Positions 8,675 to 18,299 of a stretch of 64,000 nucleotides of DNA are shown here, one piece after another; position 1 is the stretch's first letter, and each line of letters starts with the position of its first letter. The notes under the pieces are model-generated. The model did no database searches, was not told the origin of the DNA, and saw only the letters and a list, made by a program, of their open reading frames with translations. A program made the position numbers and the translations under genes. This stretch comes from an uncultured Bacteroidales bacterium (GTDB lineage Bacteria > Bacteroidota > Bacteroidia > Bacteroidales > WCHB1-69): positions 1-64,000 of the forward strand of contig OMYJ01000009.1 in assembly GCA_900315245.1 (NCBI GenBank). The letters run 5' to 3'.

Positions 8675-9142
8675 ATGGACTCAAATTTCAAATCACCCTA
8701 CATCACCTCAAACGAGGAGGGGTATCATATTGTTATCCCAACAGACATCACCACTATCGAGGAATGCGGATTTCTCGGTGCTGATGTAGAAACAGTCATC
8801 CTTCCCGAGAACATCACCGCCATTGGCAGGGGGGCCTTTATGGGATCGCGGCTGAAGAATATCGTATTACCGGACAGTTTATCCGAAATTGCGGAAGATG
8901 CCTTTTGTGCATGTGTAAACCTGAAAAAGATTTATCTGCCGTCCGGGCTCAAAGTCATCGGTGCACGTGCCTTTATGGGATGTGACAATTTAGAGACGGT
9001 GGAAATCACCTCCAATCTACAAATCATTGGAGACGAAGCATTTGCCTTCTGCAGAAGACTGAAAAGCATCACCTTGCCCGATAATGTCAAAAAAATGGGG
9101 GAAAAAGTATTCCTCGGCTGCCCCTTGAACTTTGAACCTTGA
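8675..9142 (+). CDS. Small BspA-type leucine-rich repeat protein
   Basis: Protein of about 155 residues built from LRR_5 (BspA/TpLRR) repeats of about 23 residues: ECGFLGADVETVILPENITAIG, RGAFMGSRLKNIVLPDSLSEIA, EDAFCACVNLKKIYLPSGLKVIG, RAFMGCDNLETVEITSNLQIIG and DEAFAFCRRLKSITLPDNVKKMG. BspA-type repeats often mediate binding at the cell surface, but this copy has no signal peptide, so it may be cytoplasmic or a degenerate fragment. The start is uncertain: ATG at 8675 gives MDSNFKSPYIT; in-frame ATGs at 8633 and 8564 would add residues unlike LRRs. Its stop is 3 bases from the convergent murF-alr stop. Confidence 0.75.
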   Translation: MDSNFKSPYITSNEEGYHIVIPTDITTIEECGFLGADVETVILPENITAIGRGAFMGSRLKNIVLPDSLSEIAEDAFCACVNLKKIYLPSGLKVIGARAFMGCDNLETVEITSNLQIIGDEAFAFCRRLKSITLPDNVKKMGEKVFLGCPLNFEP

Positions 9143-9145
9143 ACA

Positions 9146-11620
9146 CTACTCCTGCACATAAACGCGAGGCACACGCTGCGAGATGCGGGTCGTCAGCTCG
9201 TAACTGATCAGTCCTGCGGCTTCGGCCATCTCCGAAACCGTGTTGCCCTCGCCATAGACGATAACCTCATCGCCCTCATGTACGCGCAGGCCGGTGATGT
9301 CCAACATACACATATCCATGCAAATTTTGCCGATTACGGGGACTTTCTGACCTTGCACCAGCACTTTTCCGCGGCCGTTACACAACTCTCGCGGATAGCC
9401 GTCGGCATAACCGATGGGGATGATGGCCACCTGTGTATCACGCTGCAGCTTCCAAGTCCGGTTATACCCAATGGTTTCGCCGGCAGGAATCTGTTTGATC
9501 TGAGTGATAACCGTTTTCAGGGTCACCACATTATGCAGTTTCCATACCATCTCAGGAATTTCAGAGCAGCCGTAAAGTTGGATGCCGAGGCGCACCATAT
9601 CGAACTGCGCTTCCGGAAAACGGATGATGCCCGCGCTGTTGAGGATGTGGCGGAGAATCTTGTGATCGAAGGCAGCGCAGAGCACATCGGTCATGCGCCC
9701 GAAGAGGGCAATCTGCCGACGTGTGAAGGCATCCTCGGCGGGATCTTCGGCCGCAGCAAGATGCGAAAACACCGATGCGATATGTAACTTCGGATTGTTC
9801 TTCACAATCTCAACAAGTCGTGGAAGATCCTGTAAATCAAAGCCCAAACGGTGCATACCCGTATCCACTTTGATGTGGATATTGAATTGCGGAATTTCCG
9901 GATGCCGCGCCAGCACTTCCTCCAGCTGTTGCAGATAGTAGAAATTGAAGATTTCCGGTTCTAACCGATGGTTGACCATCACCTCAAAGCTGTGTGCCTC
10001 TGCTCCCAATACGATAATCGGCGTATCAATGCGGCGTTTGCGCAGGCGAACACCTTCATCCGTGTAAGCAACGGCCAGATAATCAACCCCTTGATCCAAC
10101 AATGTATTGACCAATTCCACGTCACCAAGACCATACGAGGAGGCCTTCACCATCGCCACCATTTTGGTGTCGGGACGAAGACGGTTGCGGTGATAGTTCA
10201 GGTTGTAGGCCAATGCAGGCAAGTTCACCTGCATGATGGTGAGGTGGGTTTTATGTTGCAACGCATTGACCACTCGTTCGAAATGGAAGCTCCGCGCCCC
10301 CTTCACCAAAATGATTTCGTAGGAAATAGGCAGTTGAGGTAAATGGGCCAGCAAGTCAGCTGTGTCGTGGAAGAAGAGTTGCTCCTCCAAATCAAACACC
10401 CCTCTATAGCCTTCAAAGCTGTTTCCAACTGCGATCAGACGGGAAATATGATGCCTTTTCAGCTGCGCATTCAATCTTCGGAAATCCTCTTCTGTCAATT
10501 TTCCGACCTGTTCAAAATCGGAAATGACGAGCGTCTTCTTCGTCATCTGCGTTTGGGTGTCCAAAAAATTGAGTGCAGCCGACAAGGAATTGATATCCAA
10601 GCTATACGTGTCATTGACAATCACCGAATGGTTACGCCCCTCCATAATCTCAAGTCTCATGCTGATATGGGTGAGCCGTCCCAAATGGCTATTGATCTCA
10701 TCTGGCTTAAATCCTACAATCAACAGTGTCACAATCACATGGGTAACATTCTCCAACGAGGCGCTGTCAATGAACGGAACGGTGTAATCATAGCCAGCAA
10801 TGGAAATATTGGTACCGCCGGAAGAAGCAGTATGCATCTGCACGGGATAAGTGCTATGGGAGTCACCCCAAGAGACCTTGTTGATGTGGGCATATTCCGG
10901 CAACTGGAGGATCATATTAAGCTCTTGATTATCATTATGATAAATCAACACACTCACATTTTGGAAGAGTTTGAGTTTCTCTATAATCTTACGGTTATTG
11001 CTCGGGAAAAACTGTGCGTGCGCCGCTCCGATATTGGTAAGAATGCCAATGGTGGGGTCGATGATTTCGGCCAAGGCGCGCATCTCGTTAGGTTTGGAAA
11101 TTCCCGCCTCAAACACGGCAATGTCATGCTGGTCAGACATTTGCCAGACGGAGAGCGGCACTCCGAGACGGGAGTTATAGCTGTCAGGGCTTTTCACCAC
11201 CTTGAATTTGTCATCCAAAATAGACGTGAGCCACTCTTTGACAATGGTTTTGCCGTTGCTGCCGGTGATGCCGATGACGGGATAACGGAACTGTTGGCGA
11301 TGCTTTTGCGCCAGCCGCTGCAACGCTGCCACGGAATCTTCCACGAAAAGGAAATTGGCATTCTCGCATTGCACGTAGCTTTCCATCACCTTGGTTATCA
11401 CAAAGTTGCGAACACCCATCTGATACAGGGAAGGGATATACAAGTGCCCGTCGTTCTTTTCCGTTTCGATGGCGAAGAAGAGGGTATACTCCGGTGCGGT
11501 CACCTTGCGGCTGTCGATGGCCAACTCGGTGATTTGGCACTCGGGAGATCCAAGAACCGTCTCTTTCGGCTCTATAAACGATATGATTTCAGCAAGTTGC
11601 ATTCTGACTGAAAGCTCCAT
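9146..11620 (-). CDS. alr: Bifunctional MurF / alanine racemase
   Basis: Fusion of two peptidoglycan precursor enzymes. The N-terminal half (to about residue 455) is MurF, which joins D-Ala-D-Ala to UDP-MurNAc-tripeptide: ATP site GITGSNGKT at 117-125, then VVKSPDSYNSRLGVPLSV and EAGISKPNEM. The C-terminal half (about 460-824) is a PLP-dependent alanine racemase with MVKASSYGLG (Schiff-base Lys about 492), the Tyr motif GYNRTW, and ICMDMCMLD. One protein therefore makes D-Ala and consumes D-Ala-D-Ala. This fusion is known from Bacteroidetes. Two starts are possible, ATG at 11620 or 11602 (MQLAEII). It begins 3 bases after lipoprotein 2, so both probably share that promoter. Confidence 0.95.
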   Translation of the reverse strand: MELSVRMQLAEIISFIEPKETVLGSPECQITELAIDSRKVTAPEYTLFFAIETEKNDGHLYIPSLYQMGVRNFVITKVMESYVQCENANFLFVEDSVAALQRLAQKHRQQFRYPVIGITGSNGKTIVKEWLTSILDDKFKVVKSPDSYNSRLGVPLSVWQMSDQHDIAVFEAGISKPNEMRALAEIIDPTIGILTNIGAAHAQFFPSNNRKIIEKLKLFQNVSVLIYHNDNQELNMILQLPEYAHINKVSWGDSHSTYPVQMHTASSGGTNISIAGYDYTVPFIDSASLENVTHVIVTLLIVGFKPDEINSHLGRLTHISMRLEIMEGRNHSVIVNDTYSLDINSLSAALNFLDTQTQMTKKTLVISDFEQVGKLTEEDFRRLNAQLKRHHISRLIAVGNSFEGYRGVFDLEEQLFFHDTADLLAHLPQLPISYEIILVKGARSFHFERVVNALQHKTHLTIMQVNLPALAYNLNYHRNRLRPDTKMVAMVKASSYGLGDVELVNTLLDQGVDYLAVAYTDEGVRLRKRRIDTPIIVLGAEAHSFEVMVNHRLEPEIFNFYYLQQLEEVLARHPEIPQFNIHIKVDTGMHRLGFDLQDLPRLVEIVKNNPKLHIASVFSHLAAAEDPAEDAFTRRQIALFGRMTDVLCAAFDHKILRHILNSAGIIRFPEAQFDMVRLGIQLYGCSEIPEMVWKLHNVVTLKTVITQIKQIPAGETIGYNRTWKLQRDTQVAIIPIGYADGYPRELCNGRGKVLVQGQKVPVIGKICMDMCMLDITGLRVHEGDEVIVYGEGNTVSEMAEAAGLISYELTTRISQRVPRVYVQE

Positions 11621-11623
11621 CTA

Positions 11624-12505
11624 CTAATATTCGTAGATAGCTGTGGCGACATTTGTCAATTCATCCTCAACGGTTTTGCAAGTCACCTTAACAGGATAGT
11701 TGTCTTCGTATTCGTAAGTATATTCCGATGTCCCAAGAATTTGACCCAAGTAACTCATTTTCACGGTCAACGGATTATTCTTGTTCAGGAAAAGATTTTC
11801 GGCAGCATTGCTACTCATCGAGGCAAGTGAGCCATACATAGGATTATTCTTGTTATCGTATGTGAATTCTGCCATTTCCGTCATATTCATGCCCCAAGCG
11901 TTAAAAATCATTTCCATGGACTTCACATTATCACCAGCCCAATTCAATTTCACCTTTACTTGATCGCCATTGGAATCCTTGGAACATTTCTTAACGGCCG
12001 CTTCCACCTCCTGACAAATCTCAGGCATCATGAGACGCAATGGAAAAACAATAGCCTTTTTATCCCATCCAAAATCATCGCCATCCCAATCCCCAAACAG
12101 GTCAATGTCAATATCAATCTCACTGATTTTATTCCCTTTGTGCTCAAAATCATAAGTGGCCACTTCAGAGCCATCGGCTGTCATCACGATTTTGTCAATC
12201 TTCTTACCATCGTATATGTACTCACCGTGAGCACCACCGCCATCCGCGGCAATCAAACGGTTTTTGCTGTCGTATGAGAATCGGTTCGTTAAAGCAAGCG
12301 AACCATCATAGTCATAATAATCAATAGCAGTGAGCACATCACCATCCCATTGCCAAACTTCAGACAAAACTTTTTCACCTTCATCATTCAATGTGAACAC
12401 TTTCTGGATTTTCTTTGAAGGGTTGTACACGCCATCTGGGTCTTTACATGCTGAGAACAATGCTATCACAGCAACACACAGACAAAAAACGATACTTTTT
12501 TTCAT
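11624..12505 (-). CDS. Lipoprotein of unknown function (paralogue 2)
   Basis: Predicted lipoprotein of 293 residues starting MKKSIVFCLCVAVIALFSAC with a lipobox Cys at position 20, followed by an acidic KDPDGVYNPSKK linker. The body has the same layout as the lipoprotein at 5530-6426: VWQWDGDVLTAIDYYDYDGS, RFSYDSKNRLIAAD, YIYDGKKIDKIVM, FEHKGNKISEIDI and a C-terminal TYEYEDNYPVKV. The two are clear paralogues separated by 5 kb, with no function recognised. The frame extends upstream to 12541, but ATG 12505 is chosen because it begins the signal peptide and lies after the minus-strand promoter box at 12531-12538. murF-alr follows after 3 bases. Confidence 0.82.
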   Translation of the reverse strand: MKKSIVFCLCVAVIALFSACKDPDGVYNPSKKIQKVFTLNDEGEKVLSEVWQWDGDVLTAIDYYDYDGSLALTNRFSYDSKNRLIAADGGGAHGEYIYDGKKIDKIVMTADGSEVATYDFEHKGNKISEIDIDIDLFGDWDGDDFGWDKKAIVFPLRLMMPEICQEVEAAVKKCSKDSNGDQVKVKLNWAGDNVKSMEMIFNAWGMNMTEMAEFTYDNKNNPMYGSLASMSSNAAENLFLNKNNPLTVKMSYLGQILGTSEYTYEYEDNYPVKVTCKTVEDELTNVATAIYEY

Positions 12506-12530
12506 ATCAGCAAGTTTTTTTAAACAGCGG

Positions 12531-12538
12531 CAAAGATA
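12531..12538 (-). promoter_or_regulatory. Minus-strand promoter of lipoprotein 2 / murF-alr
   Basis: TATCTTTG on the minus strand, a perfect TAnnTTTG box, 26 bases before the ATG at 12505. It is divergent from the restriction-modification promoter 36 bases away. Confidence 0.75.
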
Positions 12539-12573
12539 CAAAAAAAGTACAAGCTTTAACCGTCAAATAATTG

Positions 12574-12581
12574 TATCTTTG
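12574..12581 (+). promoter_or_regulatory. Promoter of the restriction-modification operon
   Basis: TATCTTTG fits TAnnTTTG and lies 20 bases before the mod ATG at 12601, giving a very short leader. No convincing distal TTTG is seen. No other promoter box was noticed before the end of res, so this may drive all four genes. Confidence 0.65.
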
Positions 12582-12600
12582 CGGCGGAAAAAAACGAACG

Positions 12601-14502
12601 ATGAACGGATATTCTCAAACACCGCAACAAGAACGAATCAAGATACTGCAATCGCTTATGCCTGAGGTATTTGACGAAGGCAAGATTGATTGGGAAAAGT
12701 TGAAGGCAACGCTTGGCGAAGAGGTGAATTTCGCCAACGAGCGTTATGTGCTGAACTGGGCAGGCAAAAGCGACGCATTCCGCATTATGCAGCAGCCTTC
12801 ATCGGCCACATTGGTACCTTGTCGGGAAGAGTCGGTTGATTTCGACCAAACAGAAAACATTTTCATTGAGGGCGAGAATATGGAGGTGCTGAAGGTGTTG
12901 CAAAAGAGCTACTTTGGCAAGGTGAAGATGATATACATAGACCCGCCGTATAATACGGGTAACGATTCGTTTATCTATCCCGACAAGTTCTCCGAAACCA
13001 AAGAGGAATACCTGAAGCGCGTGGGCGACAAGGATGAGGAGGGCTACATGACCCGCGAAGGCCTGTTCCGCAAAAACAGCAAGGAGAACGGACAATACCA
13101 CAGCAACTGGCTCAACATGATGATGCCGCGCCTCTATTTGGCCAAGAGCCTGCTACGCGAGGACGGCGTGATTTTCGTTTCCATCGACGACAACGAAGTG
13201 CATAACCTTCGCCTGCTGATGAATGAGATTTTCGGGGAGGAGAATTTTTTGGTTTCAATCGTTTGGGAAAAGCGATATACACGAAGTAATAATGCAAATG
13301 CCTTTACTACTTTGACAGAAAGCATATTGGTATATCGTAAATCGGAATCTGTAACAGTCATCAAGGAGCCAAGGAACGAAAAAGCAGACTCAATTTATTC
13401 TAATCCTGATAACGATCCAAGAGGCGATTGGACAAGTGTTTCTTATGTCAACCCTGCAACCAAAGAGCAACGTCCAAATTTATCATATCCTCTTTGGAAT
13501 CCGATTCTTCAAAAGGAAGTTACACATCCAACTAATGCGTGGAAATTTGAGAAGGCTAATTATGAAAAGCATGTAAAGGAAAATAGGCTTTATTGGGGGA
13601 AAAATGGGGAGAATATTTATCCTCGTTTGAAAAAATTCTTGTCAGAAATGGAAGGCGGTATGGTGCCAGTGGATTTATGGAAACAAGAAGATACAGGAAC
13701 TACAGATCAAGGGAGTAAGGAGTTGGAAACTTTGATGGGTGGCAAATTTTTTGATTTTCCCAAACCAGTTTCATTGATAAAACGTGCATTGTCGCTAATT
13801 ATTGGTGATGACGAAAAGGAAGGTCTGTTTCTCGATTTCTTTGCTGGTACGTCGCCAACAGCGCAAGCAATTATGGAGTTGAACCAAGCTGACGGCGGCC
13901 ATCGCAAATACATTTGTGTGCAGTTGCCTGAATTATGCGACCCTAAAAGTGAAGCATACAAAGCCGGCTATTCCACAATTGCTGAGATTAGCAAAGAGCG
14001 TATTCGTCGTGCGGGGGCGAAAATCCGTGCCGAGGTGGAGGCAGAGCAAGCCAAACGGAAGGGACAACTTGAATTTGAGGAAGACCAAGCCATAGAAATG
14101 CCGGACTTGGGCTTCAAAGTGTTCAAGTTGTCGGAAAGCAACTTCAAGCAATGGCGCGAGATAAAAGGCTCCCACAAAGAGGAATGGAAACAGCAGATGC
14201 TGGACTTCATTAATCCTGTGTCCGAAAATGCCACCACTGATAATATGGTGTATGAATTGCTGTTGAAGAGCGGCAAAAGCCTGAACAGCGCCATAGAGCA
14301 CAAGAACGGCTACCACGCCATCAACGGGAAAGATCTGATACTGATGCTCGAATCCGCCACACAAGAGGTGGTGGATACTATTCTCGCTGGGCATCCGCAG
14401 AAAGTCATCGCCTTGGACAATCTGTTCGAAGGCAATGACCAATTGAAAACCAACACCGCACTTCAGATGAGAGACGCTGGAGTGGAGTTTAGGACGATAT
14501 AA
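12601..14502 (+). CDS. Type III restriction-modification DNA methyltransferase (Mod)
   Basis: Site-specific adenine methyltransferase and specificity subunit of a type III system. The 633-residue product has the beta-class motif order: catalytic DPPY (IYIDPPYNTGNDSF, about residue 114) comes before the AdoMet site FLDFFAGTSPTAQAI (about 410), followed by KYICVQLPELCD, typical of Mod proteins. The target-recognition region lies between them. Hand counts on single 60-base lines show about 60 and 50 percent GC before this region (13021, 13081), 35 and 38 percent inside it (13261, 13381), and 52 percent after (14101), as if it had been exchanged. ATG 12601 is chosen because the upstream extension overlaps the promoter. 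The res partner is not adjacent but follows two inserted genes. Confidence 0.93.
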   Translation: MNGYSQTPQQERIKILQSLMPEVFDEGKIDWEKLKATLGEEVNFANERYVLNWAGKSDAFRIMQQPSSATLVPCREESVDFDQTENIFIEGENMEVLKVLQKSYFGKVKMIYIDPPYNTGNDSFIYPDKFSETKEEYLKRVGDKDEEGYMTREGLFRKNSKENGQYHSNWLNMMMPRLYLAKSLLREDGVIFVSIDDNEVHNLRLLMNEIFGEENFLVSIVWEKRYTRSNNANAFTTLTESILVYRKSESVTVIKEPRNEKADSIYSNPDNDPRGDWTSVSYVNPATKEQRPNLSYPLWNPILQKEVTHPTNAWKFEKANYEKHVKENRLYWGKNGENIYPRLKKFLSEMEGGMVPVDLWKQEDTGTTDQGSKELETLMGGKFFDFPKPVSLIKRALSLIIGDDEKEGLFLDFFAGTSPTAQAIMELNQADGGHRKYICVQLPELCDPKSEAYKAGYSTIAEISKERIRRAGAKIRAEVEAEQAKRKGQLEFEEDQAIEMPDLGFKVFKLSESNFKQWREIKGSHKEEWKQQMLDFINPVSENATTDNMVYELLLKSGKSLNSAIEHKNGYHAINGKDLILMLESATQEVVDTILAGHPQKVIALDNLFEGNDQLKTNTALQMRDAGVEFRTI

Positions 14503-14517
14503 ATGGGAGGATTTTAT

Positions 14518-17500
14518 ATGAACTTACAAGACATATATAACAAATTACAACTAAGGGACGATGATTGCCTCATAAAATTGTCTGATTCTAATTGGCGGAG
14601 CAAAGTTTCTCTTCCGAGTCGCATCTATCGTTTGTTGGAAAAAAACGATTTACTTAAGACCCTTGATGCATTCTTCTGCTTCGATAATAAGCCCCTAATT
14701 CTGTTTTTCAATCTTGAAAATAGCAATAGGAAACAAGAACTTCACAAGGCGATTTGGAATTTCAATGAATCGCCCATTGCCATTATTGTTGAGAATAACG
14801 CTGTCGAAATCTTCAATGGCTTTTCTATTGATGAGAACACGAAGTTACTCCATTCAATAGGCGGTGTCGAAAAATTGGATGATTTCACCTATTTTGAACT
14901 GGTTACTGGAAAGACGTGGGAAAAGTATCAGAAAGACCTCAGCCATAAAAACAGGGTTGATTATAAATTGTTGGAGAACATTGAGGCAGCACAAGGGTTG
15001 ATGATGAATCTTGGTTTATCTCAAACTTTGGTCAATGCCTTAATCGGCAAAATTATCTTTTATCGCTATTTGATAGACCGCAAAGTAAGACTAAATTATC
15101 AGGGCAAGGAAAGATGGGATAATAGAGACTTGTGTGAATGTTTGGCTAACAAAGATAGTTTTTTTGCCTTTGTCCGTCATTTGGAGAATAAGGATACAGG
15201 TTTTAATGGTGACATGTTCAGAATCACCCCTGAAGATTATCAACTAATTAGTCAGGATGCACTAAATGTACTTATTAGGTTATTAGAGAGTGAAGACCTT
15301 ATGACAGGCCAACGCTCTTTGTTTGACTTATACGATTTCTCTATCCTTCCGATAGAGTTCATAAGTAATATGTATGAAAGGTTTATCGGAGTTGACAAAC
15401 AAAACAAGGAAAGTGCATATTATACACCAACTTTCTTGGTTGATTACATTATTGCCGAAACGGTAGAAAAACATTTGAGTGCCGACGACAGCTATAACTG
15501 CCGAATATTGGATCCTTCCTGCGGGTCGGGCATTTTCTTGGTTGAGTCTTTGCGAAGAATCATAGAAAAATACGTAAAGGTTAAGAAGATCAAGAATACA
15601 AACAGTGAATCGTTCAGGGAGGGACTTAAAAAGCTGGTTTGTGACAATATCTTTGGCATAGACAAAGACTATGACGCTATTCAGGTGGCAATATTCTCCA
15701 TTTACCTGACCTTGCTTGATTATCAAGAACCAGCGGACATCGAAAAATTCAAGTTCCCAAATTTGTTCGGAAAGAACCTGATATGTAGTGACACTTTTGA
15801 TGTTGACAACCCAGAATTAAAGGACCTGGAAGAAAGGAAACTGCAGTTTGATTACATTATTGGGAATCCGCCATGGAAAGGTTCTGGCGGGGACCAGCAA
15901 GCAAAGGCATATCTTAGCAGCAGAAAGAAAAAAGAACACAGAGGAACGAATGCCATCGGAGTAAACAACAATGAATTAGCTGAGTATTTTGTATTCAGAG
16001 TGAGCGACTTTTGTTCAACAAACACAGAAGTGGCTTTGATAATTCATAGTACATCTTTATATAATTCGAAAGATGGAGTAAGTGTTTTCCGCAAGTATTT
16101 GCTTGATCAATTCTATATAAAAGGTGTAACAGAATTAGCTTGTGTAAGGAAAGAGGTTTTTGATAAAACTAACGATAAAGATAAATCTAACGACAAATCA
16201 ATAGCACCAGCCTGTGTTTTGTTTTACAAATATGCAAATGGCAATAATACAGATTCCAATGTTATTACACATATTTCCATAAAGCCAAGCCGTTTCTTTT
16301 CTTTGTTCAAAGTTTTCTCAATTTGTAGAAACGACATCCAAAAAGTGCAGCAAAATCGTTTAAAGGAAAACGATTGGTTGTGGAAAGTTCTGGTATATGG
16401 GTCATATTTGGATTTTATTCTGATTTCAAGATTAAAAAAGATGGATACGGTTGAATCGGTACTTAAAGATAACAATCGGTTCATTCATGCTACGGGCGTA
16501 GAATTCAGTGAAAATGATGCAAAATATGATTCTTCATCCTGGACAGGTAGGTGTTTTGTTAATACACGAGCAGTAGATTGTTTTTTCTTGAATCCCGATA
16601 AGATAGAAACCACCCATGTACAGAAACTGAGGAGGAACAGAAGTACCCAGCAAGATATTTTCTTGGCACCGATGCTTCTTGTCAGGCATGGCTTGGATGT
16701 TGATAAACTAATAGCGAGATCTGTAATATCAAATAAAGATGCTGTTTTTAAGAAATCATTGTTGTCTATCAAGGCATACAAACCTGAAGATATTAATGTA
16801 TTGAAAAGCATATCATGTTCCTATGCCTCTGAAATCTTCTCTTATTTGTCAATTCTTACCTTTTCTTCGGTGGGTATTGAACGAGAGAATGCCAAAACCC
16901 AGGAGTTGCTAGGAATTCCTTATGTTGAGGTTGACGATTGTTTTTACGATGAAATAGAATCTTTATATAATCTTGGTTATAAGGAAAACAAAAAGATTCC
17001 GATAGATGAGATAAAAACGTGTAAAATAAAAGAGGATATTAAAGAAAAAGAAAAGAGCCTTGATAAAGCGATAAAAACTACGTTAAAGTTAAGCGATGAT
17101 GAATTGGATTTGATAGATTACGCATTAAATGTAAATCGTTATGTTGTTCAAATTAATAGCACCAATACTATTTCTAAAAGAATAGAATTATTGCATAATT
17201 GCCCTGCTTTTAATGTAATCAAAAAAGAAGACAAGCAGCTAATTGATTATGCTCAAGTGTATATTGACCGATATTCCAATAGTTTCAATAGAAACGGAAA
17301 GCGTTTTATGGTTGATATTCATTACTCTGAACAAATGATTGGTATGTTTTTCAGAGTGATTGATGAAAAAGATTTTACCGAAGAAATACATGTTTCCCAG
17401 ACAGACAACAATCTGTTAGCTTTGGCAACCAAACTATCGTCTCAACGAATAACGGACCGGTTGTTTGTTCAAAAAGACATTCGTGGTTTTGAAAAAGAGT

Positions 17501-17610
17501 TCTTCTACGTTTTCAAGCCAAACGAAAAGCGCTTGTGGCACAAGGCTATTGCCCATTTGGATGTGAATGAATTTGATGATGCAATGTTAAGAGCGGGGAG
17601 GAACAAGTGA
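14518..17610 (+). CDS. Large N6-adenine DNA methyltransferase (type IIG / Eco57I-like)
   Basis: Protein of 1030 residues with a gamma-type adenine methyltransferase core: YYTPTFLVDYII just before it, AdoMet motif I ILDPSCGSGIFLVESL (Asp about 332), IFGIDKDYDAIQVAIFSIYLTLLDY, and the catalytic NPPW in FDYIIGNPPWKGSGG (about 450). Residues 1-130 resemble the N-terminal domain of type IIG enzymes, but I see no intact PD-(D/E)XK motif in it. The C-terminal 500 residues probably recognise DNA. ATG 14518 is chosen over 14503 because GGGAGG at 14505-14510 sits 7 bases upstream, a rare clear Shine-Dalgarno here. The gene is AT-rich (about 32 percent GC on the line at 16261), unlike mod and res. It overlaps the next gene as TGATG. 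Confidence 0.85.
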   Translation: MNLQDIYNKLQLRDDDCLIKLSDSNWRSKVSLPSRIYRLLEKNDLLKTLDAFFCFDNKPLILFFNLENSNRKQELHKAIWNFNESPIAIIVENNAVEIFNGFSIDENTKLLHSIGGVEKLDDFTYFELVTGKTWEKYQKDLSHKNRVDYKLLENIEAAQGLMMNLGLSQTLVNALIGKIIFYRYLIDRKVRLNYQGKERWDNRDLCECLANKDSFFAFVRHLENKDTGFNGDMFRITPEDYQLISQDALNVLIRLLESEDLMTGQRSLFDLYDFSILPIEFISNMYERFIGVDKQNKESAYYTPTFLVDYIIAETVEKHLSADDSYNCRILDPSCGSGIFLVESLRRIIEKYVKVKKIKNTNSESFREGLKKLVCDNIFGIDKDYDAIQVAIFSIYLTLLDYQEPADIEKFKFPNLFGKNLICSDTFDVDNPELKDLEERKLQFDYIIGNPPWKGSGGDQQAKAYLSSRKKKEHRGTNAIGVNNNELAEYFVFRVSDFCSTNTEVALIIHSTSLYNSKDGVSVFRKYLLDQFYIKGVTELACVRKEVFDKTNDKDKSNDKSIAPACVLFYKYANGNNTDSNVITHISIKPSRFFSLFKVFSICRNDIQKVQQNRLKENDWLWKVLVYGSYLDFILISRLKKMDTVESVLKDNNRFIHATGVEFSENDAKYDSSSWTGRCFVNTRAVDCFFLNPDKIETTHVQKLRRNRSTQQDIFLAPMLLVRHGLDVDKLIARSVISNKDAVFKKSLLSIKAYKPEDINVLKSISCSYASEIFSYLSILTFSSVGIERENAKTQELLGIPYVEVDDCFYDEIESLYNLGYKENKKIPIDEIKTCKIKEDIKEKEKSLDKAIKTTLKLSDDELDLIDYALNVNRYVVQINSTNTISKRIELLHNCPAFNVIKKEDKQLIDYAQVYIDRYSNSFNRNGKRFMVDIHYSEQMIGMFFRVIDEKDFTEEIHVSQTDNNLLALATKLSSQRITDRLFVQKDIRGFEKEFFYVFKPNEKRLWHKAIAHLDVNEFDDAMLRAGRNK

Positions 17611-18299
17611 TGGAAACAAGTTCAAGTTTAAACGCAACATCCTTCGTTTACTCTCAAACACGAAGAGATTCTTACTTTGAATTAATTTTGACAACATGTG
17701 TTGATGTTTACCATGCTATTATTGGTTCTGCTATCCAATTAGCTAACGATGAGAATACAATAAGGGATGAGTTCTTGAAGTACTTACAAGACATGTGTTT
17801 TAAGCAAAGCCATGAATTGAAAAATTTGAAATTCGATAAAGAAACTGTTGAAAACTCAGGCCGTGCGGATATCCGAGTTTTGCCAACAAAAGATGAATAT
17901 ATTAACGATGAAGAATACTATCTGATTGAATGTAAGAGACTTGATTCAAAAAACCTAAATGGAATATATGGGCTTAATGCTGAATACATAAAAAATGGCA
18001 TTTGCCGTTTTGTATCAGGTTATTATTCTACCTATTATGGATGTAATGCAATGTTTGGTTTTGTTGTAGAATCAGTTAATAATATTGATAAACTTGTAGG
18101 TGGCATAAATTCATTACTGAATACAACAATGACAAACGATCATGGATTTAATGTAAATGCAAAAGCAATAGATCCTTTGCAATATGCTGATTTCGCTGAC
18201 CATTATCCATATTCATACATGTCTACACACACCCATATTTTAGGCAGCGAATTGGTCTTGTATCATCTAATGTTTGACTTTTCTAACAATATTATATGA
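17610..18299 (+). CDS. Putative PD-(D/E)XK nuclease within the R-M operon
   Basis: Protein of 229 residues not assigned to a family by eye. It contains GRADIRVL (Asp about 87) and, after 20 residues, YYLIECKRLD (Glu about 107, Lys about 109), which together fit the D...E-x-K core of PD-(D/E)XK nucleases. A helix with DENTIRDEFLKYL lies upstream, as is common in that fold. No DNA-recognition domain is evident, so it may depend on the large methyltransferase for targeting. Translation is coupled on both sides: its ATG overlaps the upstream stop (TGATG) and res starts inside its stop (ATGA). GGGGAGG lies shortly upstream. Composition is AT-rich like the preceding gene. A GTG at 17607 is an alternative start. 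The nuclease role is inference from the motif and context. Confidence 0.6.
   Translation: METSSSLNATSFVYSQTRRDSYFELILTTCVDVYHAIIGSAIQLANDENTIRDEFLKYLQDMCFKQSHELKNLKFDKETVENSGRADIRVLPTKDEYINDEEYYLIECKRLDSKNLNGIYGLNAEYIKNGICRFVSGYYSTYYGCNAMFGFVVESVNNIDKLVGGINSLLNTTMTNDHGFNVNAKAIDPLQYADFADHYPYSYMSTHTHILGSELVLYHLMFDFSNNII

Noticed and set aside
10343..11611. Plus-strand open frame of 422 codons opposite murF-alr
   Set aside because: Complement-strand shadow; MurF and Alr active-site motifs are on the minus strand.
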